A stretch of DNA of 7,398 nucleotides. It comes from an uncultured Alphaproteobacteria bacterium. GTDB lineage: Bacteria; Pseudomonadota; Alphaproteobacteria; RF32; CAG-239. The position numbers were made by a program, and so were the translations under genes. This document shows, piece after piece, positions 4,645-7,398 of this stretch (the stretch's first letter is position 1; each line of letters opens with the position of its first letter). The stretch is taken from the NCBI GenBank assembly GCA_944391355.1, contig CALXTG010000041.1:1-7398 (forward strand). The letters run 5' to 3'. A model generated the notes under the pieces. It was not told the origin of the DNA and ran no database searches. It saw nothing but the letters and a program-made list of their open reading frames with translations.

Positions 4645-5829
4645 ATGGATGCAGTTGAAGTTAAAAAAGATATTTACTGGGTCGGCGTCAAGGATTGGAA
4701 TCTGACAGAGTTTCACGGTTACAGCACGCCTTACGGTTCGACTTATAATTCTTATCTGATTATTGACGATAAAATTACACTGGTTGACGGGGTCAAACAT
4801 TATCTTTCGCATGAAAATATTGCCCGGATTAAAAGCAAGACGGATTTTTCAAAAATTGCTTATATCGTGGTTAACCATGTTGAAATGGATCATTCCGGAA
4901 ATGTTCCGGAACTGATGAAGCTGGCACCGCAGGCAAAAATTATTACCAATATGGCCGGTAAAGCCGCTTTGGAAGCGCATTTTGACACAACCGGCTGGGA
5001 ATATGAAATTGTCAAAACCGGCGACAGTATTTCTATCGGCAAAAGAACTTTGGAATTTATGACAACCCCGATGCTGCATTGGCCGGATTCAATGATGACT
5101 TATGTTAAAGAAGATAAACTTCTGTTGTCAAACGACGGTTTCGGCCAGCATTATGCCGCCGATACGATTTGGGTGAAAGATATGCTGCCGGGCGTGATTA
5201 TGCGCGAGGCCAAAAGCTATTATGCCAATATTCTGTTTCCGTTCGGAGCCCAGGCCGAAAAGGCTTTGGACACGGCCGGCAGTCTGGGGCTGGATATTGA
5301 GATGATTGCGCCGTCGCACGGTTGTATCTGGTCGGGCAAAGAAGAAGTTAATACCATTCTTTCCGCTTATGCCAAGTGGGCTTCGGGAGAGAATGACGGC
5401 AAGGCCGTGGTCGTATATGATTCGATGTGGGGGGCAACGGCAACTTTGGCCGAAGCCGTGGCATCGGTCTTTCAGGATGCCGGAATTCCGGTGGTCAAAC
5501 ATTGTCTGGCAGTGAAAAATGTTTCCGAGGTTATGGTTGATTTTGTCGATGCCAAATATATCTGTATCGGCAATCCGACCCTTAACAACCAGCTGTTTCC
5601 GCGGGTGGCCGGCTTTGTAACTTATATGCGCGGCCTGCGTCCGAAGAACAAGGTTGGTTTTGCGTTCGGTTCTTACGGCTGGAAACCCGGTGTTATCAAA
5701 GAGCATATTTATAATGTTTTTGAAGAACTGGGCTGGGAAACCATTCCGCCGTTTGAAGAAAAATACACACCGAAATCGGATGTGGTTGAAAAAATTATCG
5801 AGCATACCAAACAGATGCTTGCCAAATAA
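4645..5829 (+). CDS. fprA: Class A flavodiiron protein (O2/NO reductase), 394 aa
   Basis: The ATG at 4645 is chosen because AGGAG (4631-4635) precedes it and it yields the usual family N-terminus; the in-frame alternative at 4582 overlaps the predicted promoter. Residues 1 to about 245 are a metallo-beta-lactamase-like domain with the diiron ligands of flavodiiron proteins: H78-x-E80-x-D82 (NHVEMDHSGN), H145, D164 and H225 (APSHGCIW). From about 249 a flavodoxin domain binds FMN, with the phosphate loop YDSMWGATATLAEA and later the GNPTLNN and FGSYGWKPG segments. The chain ends at the flavodoxin domain with no fused rubredoxin or NADH module, which makes it class A. The family reduces O2 to water and/or NO to N2O in the cytoplasm; substrate preference cannot be read here. 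It diverges from perR-rbr, so PerR control is plausible. Confidence 0.95.
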   Translation: MDAVEVKKDIYWVGVKDWNLTEFHGYSTPYGSTYNSYLIIDDKITLVDGVKHYLSHENIARIKSKTDFSKIAYIVVNHVEMDHSGNVPELMKLAPQAKIITNMAGKAALEAHFDTTGWEYEIVKTGDSISIGKRTLEFMTTPMLHWPDSMMTYVKEDKLLLSNDGFGQHYAADTIWVKDMLPGVIMREAKSYYANILFPFGAQAEKALDTAGSLGLDIEMIAPSHGCIWSGKEEVNTILSAYAKWASGENDGKAVVVYDSMWGATATLAEAVASVFQDAGIPVVKHCLAVKNVSEVMVDFVDAKYICIGNPTLNNQLFPRVAGFVTYMRGLRPKNKVGFAFGSYGWKPGVIKEHIYNVFEELGWETIPPFEEKYTPKSDVVEKIIEHTKQMLAK

Positions 5830-5861
5830 AAAAATCCCCTCAGAAATGAGGGGATTTTTTT
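5828..5861. terminator. Bidirectional intrinsic terminator between fprA and the MATE gene
   Basis: The stem TCCCCTCA/TGAGGGGA (5835-5842 and 5847-5854) closes a GAAA loop, flanked by A7 on the left and T8 on the right. It forms a 34-bp palindrome. It overlaps the fprA TAA (5827-5829) on one side and touches the first base of the MATE stop triplet (5861-5863) on the other, so it terminates both convergent genes. Confidence 0.9.
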
Positions 5862-7225
5862 TAACGCAAACCTTCGCGTCGGTCGCGTCGTATCAGATAA
5901 ATGAAGCGTGAAATATTGAGCAGGAATGAAGTGGCGCCGCCGGACATTAATCCGAGAATCAGCCCTTTTAAGCCAAGGCCGAAAGTGAAGGTCAGCAAAT
6001 AGCAGGTGCTGATCCGGACGACCAGAAAGGCAAAGGCCTGAAATGAGGTTGGGTAGAGAACGTCGCTGCGGCCGTTAAGCGAACCGATGATTATCAGCGG
6101 CAGGGAATCGACCATAATTTCAATCATCAGAAACCAAATCAGGCCGCGAACCGAGGCCAATACGACCGGGTCGTCGGTGAAAATGCCGATTGTCTGGTTG
6201 GGAAAATTATAAAGCGCCGTTTCCAGACAGAGGAGCGCGGTCAACATGACCAGAAAGCCGGCGCAGGCAGCGCAGATAATGCCGTCTTTGTCGCGCCGGC
6301 CGTAAGCATTGGCGACCACAATAGAGGTGGCCTGAGAGATAGAAAAGCAGATCATGAAAACTAATGAGCTGATATTAATCAGGATGACAAAAACAGCCAT
6401 TGACTGTTGGCCGAGCCAGCCGGCAAAAGTACTGACCGCCGCGTAAGAACCGTTGGCGGAAATACTCATGATCGCGACGCCATAACCGAGACGGCGGGTG
6501 TTGCGGCTGTCGCTCCACCAGGTCGGATAATTGCGGTCAAGGCCGAAATGTTTGTTGACTTTAGGTTTGGCTTTCATGCGGCGGATATAATAGAGCATAA
6601 ATAAGGCCAGAAAAATTCGGACAATCAGGGTTGAGGTCGCGGAACCGACGGCTCCGAGTTCGGGAAAACCGAATTTACCATAAACCAGAACCGGATTAAC
6701 GGCGATGTTCAAAACGTTGGCGACCAAAGCGGCATACATCGCTACCTGCGGACGCTTAATCGACTGTAAAAAGAAGTTGGCGTTGGCATAAATTAAGATG
6801 AAGGGAATAGAAAAGGAAAAAACGTTCAAAACTTTTCCGCCGTTTTCGACCATGTCGGGATTTTGGCCGAGCAGTTCGAGGATACTCCGGCCGTTGATGC
6901 CGATTATCGTGAAGACGATTGACAGCAGCAGAGCGTATTTGCGTCCTTCATTGTAGATTTTTCCGGTAGAGGCGAATTTGCGGGCGCCGTATTTTTGAGA
7001 AGATTTTATCAGAACGCCCTGCAGTAATCCAATCGGGAAGGTAAACAGCAGGATAAAAATCGAATTGGCAATACCGATATAGGCCAGCTGGTCGGTATTG
7101 TAATTGCCGACGATAATCGTGTCGATTACGCCCATAATGCCGATTGCCAGAAAAGAGGTGGTGATCGGAAAGGCTAAGCGGATAACCTCACGCAGGCTTT
7201 GTTTTAGATCAAAAAACTTAAACAT
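5861..7225 (-). CDS. MATE-family efflux transporter, 454 aa
   Basis: A polytopic inner-membrane protein with about 12 hydrophobic segments in two halves, the first spanning residues 15 to about 215 and the second about 245 to 445. The two are joined by a basic hydrophilic linker (RRMKAKPKVNKHFGLDRNYPTWW). Family marks include FPITTSFLAIGIMGVIDTII in the first helix, with D35, the segment NPVLVYGKFGFPELGAVGSAT (about 177-197), and a basic C-terminal tail. MATE proteins export cationic compounds or metabolites using a Na+ or H+ gradient. The substrate is not predictable, and the length matches the family. The start at 7225 has AAGGAA at 7238-7233. It is a single gene converging on fprA. Confidence 0.88.
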   Translation of the reverse strand: MFKFFDLKQSLREVIRLAFPITTSFLAIGIMGVIDTIIVGNYNTDQLAYIGIANSIFILLFTFPIGLLQGVLIKSSQKYGARKFASTGKIYNEGRKYALLLSIVFTIIGINGRSILELLGQNPDMVENGGKVLNVFSFSIPFILIYANANFFLQSIKRPQVAMYAALVANVLNIAVNPVLVYGKFGFPELGAVGSATSTLIVRIFLALFMLYYIRRMKAKPKVNKHFGLDRNYPTWWSDSRNTRRLGYGVAIMSISANGSYAAVSTFAGWLGQQSMAVFVILINISSLVFMICFSISQATSIVVANAYGRRDKDGIICAACAGFLVMLTALLCLETALYNFPNQTIGIFTDDPVVLASVRGLIWFLMIEIMVDSLPLIIIGSLNGRSDVLYPTSFQAFAFLVVRISTCYLLTFTFGLGLKGLILGLMSGGATSFLLNISRFIYLIRRDRREGLR

Positions 7226-7246
7226 GAACAGATTCCTTCCGAAGTA

Positions 7247-7275
7247 GATATATAGGAATAAAATTCAGCTTTCAA
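7247..7275 (-). promoter_or_regulatory. Candidate proximal promoter of the MATE gene
   Basis: On the minus strand, TTGAAA (7275-7270) and TATATC (7252-7247) are 17 bases apart. The start near 7240 would leave only about 15 bases of leader, just enough for the ribosome site. A competing distal candidate is listed at 7306-7333. Confidence 0.35.
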
Positions 7276-7278
7276 TCC

Positions 7279-7312
7279 ATAAAATTTTCGTTCGGCAAAC
7301 GGTGAATTTTAT
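7279..7312. repeat. Imperfect inverted repeat in the MATE leader region
   Basis: ATAAAATT (7279-7286) pairs with AATTTTAT (7305-7312), and inside it CGTT (7289-7292) pairs with AACG (7298-7301) around a CGGCA loop. A small internal loop separates the two stems. It overlaps the -10 of the distal promoter candidate. It could be an operator, an RNA hairpin or a weak terminator for a gene outside the window; nothing decides between these. Confidence 0.3.
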
Positions 7313-7333
7313 TTCCCGGCACATATGTTACAA
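7306..7333 (-). promoter_or_regulatory. Candidate distal promoter of the MATE gene
   Basis: On the minus strand, TTGTAA (7333-7328, 4/6) and TAAAAT (7311-7306, 5/6) are separated by 16 bases. The start near 7299 would give a leader of about 75 bases. Confidence 0.3.
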
Positions 7334-7338
7334 AGAGC

Positions 7339-7396
7339 TTGCTTTTAAATGTCCGTTAGCATTAAATGGCTGTAGTTTTAATTGAACAGAGGAAAG
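7339..7396 (+). promoter_or_regulatory. Possible promoter and ribosome site of a plus-strand gene beyond the right edge
   Basis: TTGCTT (7339-7344) and TTAAAT (7362-7367) are 17 bases apart, followed by the purine-rich AGAGGAAAG (7388-7396) as the window ends. A start codon just past the edge would fit, but none is visible. Confidence 0.25.
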
Positions 7397-7398
7397 AG

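Noticed and set aside
5128..5805. 225-codon minus-strand open frame inside fprA
   Set aside because: It is antisense to the flavodoxin half of an intact flavodiiron gene. The His/Arg/Phe-rich translation and lack of a promoter or ribosome site mark it as a shadow.
1..7398. CRISPR array, tRNA or rRNA genes, insertion sequence, prophage or toxin-antitoxin pair
   Set aside because: I found no regularly spaced repeats, cloverleaf-like folds, transposase or integrase motifs, terminal repeats or paired small overlapping genes on either strand.

Overview
The window looks like chromosomal DNA of an anaerobic or microaerophilic Gram-negative bacterium. Three things point there: secreted proteins with Sec signal peptides and a lipoprotein, a PerR/rubrerythrin/flavodiiron set typical of anaerobes that meet oxygen transiently, and strong GGAG-type ribosome sites. 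The Cys-rich exported proteins resemble, from memory only, families common in uncultured gut Alphaproteobacteria. That placement is an inference; no rRNA or other phylogenetic marker is present. There is no tRNA, rRNA, CRISPR array, transposase or phage gene.

Layout, left to right. (1) The 3' end of a TPR-protein gene (+) runs into a convergent lipoprotein gene (-). They share a perfect 38-bp palindromic terminator (369-406) that contains both stop codons. (2) A divergent gene (+) encodes a 90-aa single-pass membrane protein. It ends at another convergent, bidirectional terminator (1444-1481). (3) A two-gene minus-strand operon (3392 to 1491) encodes two exported, Cys-containing proteins of unknown function. 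The first gene is frameshifted: a well-formed signal peptide with a strong ribosome site is out of frame with the 21-cysteine body, and the junction contains an interrupted CA-dinucleotide tract. (4) perR-rbr (minus) and fprA (plus) diverge from a 122-bp region with a PerR/Fur-like box and overlapping divergent -35 elements. (5) fprA converges on a MATE-family exporter gene (-) across a third bidirectional terminator. The right edge carries the leader of the MATE gene and a possible promoter and ribosome site for a plus-strand gene starting beyond the window.

How the genes may work together. PerR should sense peroxide and repress itself, rbr (peroxide reduction) and probably fprA (O2 and/or NO reduction), giving a compact oxygen-defence module. 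The Cys-rich operon probably supplies surface or periplasmic structural proteins, and the CA tract makes its first gene a candidate for on/off switching. The alternatives are a plain pseudogene or a sequencing error. The transporter, lipoprotein, TPR protein and small membrane protein have no visible link to either set.
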